Assembly: GCF_901709675.1 (NCBI RefSeq)
Contig: NC_051091.1
Span: 5,180,967 to 5,244,966, forward strand
Source: Syngnathus acus
Lineage: Eukaryota > Chordata > Actinopteri > Syngnathiformes > Syngnathidae
Direction: 5' to 3'
DNA: 64,000 nt
This document shows positions 63,738 to 64,000 of the stretch, piece by piece. Positions within the stretch are counted from its first letter, which is position 1; each line of letters starts with the position of its first letter. Position numbers and translations under genes: made by a program. The notes beneath the pieces were generated by a model that was given only the letters and a program-made list of their open reading frames with translations, was not told where the DNA came from and did not search any database.

Positions 63738-64000
63738 CTAGAACACAGAAACATGAGTTAGCGCCAGCGGTGATAAGGTCACAAACAGTGAGGAGGTCTC
63801 TTTACTATTAAGTTTGAACGTTCCCCTGTACATGTATTCTGTCATAATAGTGATCGACAGTCGATTTTTTCAATCTTAGTGGAAAAATAAGGGGGGCTTT
63901 AAGTCAAGCACTGATTAAGATGGATAAACATCGTCTCATAATGTTCCTCGTGGGTGTGTAATGTGTGTGTCACTGATCCAAGAATTAGCAACAGTCCTCC

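Overview
The window is a piece of a teleost fish nuclear chromosome. The evidence is short GT-AG introns with vertebrate exon structures, protein sequences that follow vertebrate orthologues closely, very dense (CA)n/(GA)n microsatellites, and fragments of fish-type hAT elements and of a repeat with a (CCAT)n-like tail. The species cannot be told from the sequence, and it cannot be decided whether the large gene is the a or b copy left by the teleost genome duplication.

Three protein-coding genes account for the coding content. (1) camta1, minus strand, occupies 4089-50366 in 23 coding exons plus a probable 3' UTR down to about 115. It encodes a calmodulin-binding transcription activator with CG-1, TIG/IPT, ankyrin and IQ parts. 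(2) dnajc11, plus strand, 52153-58709, has 16 coding exons and a 560-residue product. It encodes a J-domain protein of the mitochondrial outer membrane/MICOS system. (3) phf13, minus strand, from 63737 to 62411, is 5'-truncated by the window edge. It encodes a PHD-finger reader of H3K4me3 and has a long 3' UTR to about 60560. Order and orientation match human 1p36 (CAMTA1, DNAJC11, PHF13), but THAP3, which sits between DNAJC11 and PHF13 in human, was not found here.

Layout: 1-4088 camta1 3' UTR; 4089-9519 the tightly packed 3' exons (IQ, ankyrin); 9520-15083 TIG exons and the 1.86 kb central exon; 15953-23371 CG-1 exons; 23372-48329 two large introns with one small exon at 41232-41336; 48330-50366 the two N-terminal exons and a CpG-rich promoter; 50367-52152 a head-to-head intergenic region; 52153-58709 dnajc11; 58710-62410 convergent 3' UTRs; 62411-63737 phf13.

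The most notable observations are in camta1. The first exon can be read in two overlapping frames, each with its own ATG, and only the second opens into the exon found downstream. Exon 3 carries one base too many and breaks the reading frame between two well-conserved halves. The exon that normally follows the CG-1 core (starting FHGIKW in human) could not be found, yet the flanking exons are phase-compatible without it. There is also a well-supported nested hAT insertion (46756-47172) inside an older repeat, and two imperfect direct duplications of intronic sequence. All three genes act in one cell (nucleus, mitochondrion, chromatin), but nothing in the window suggests that they form a functional pathway. 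They are a conserved syntenic block. No prokaryote-type system, CRISPR array or complete autonomous transposon was seen.
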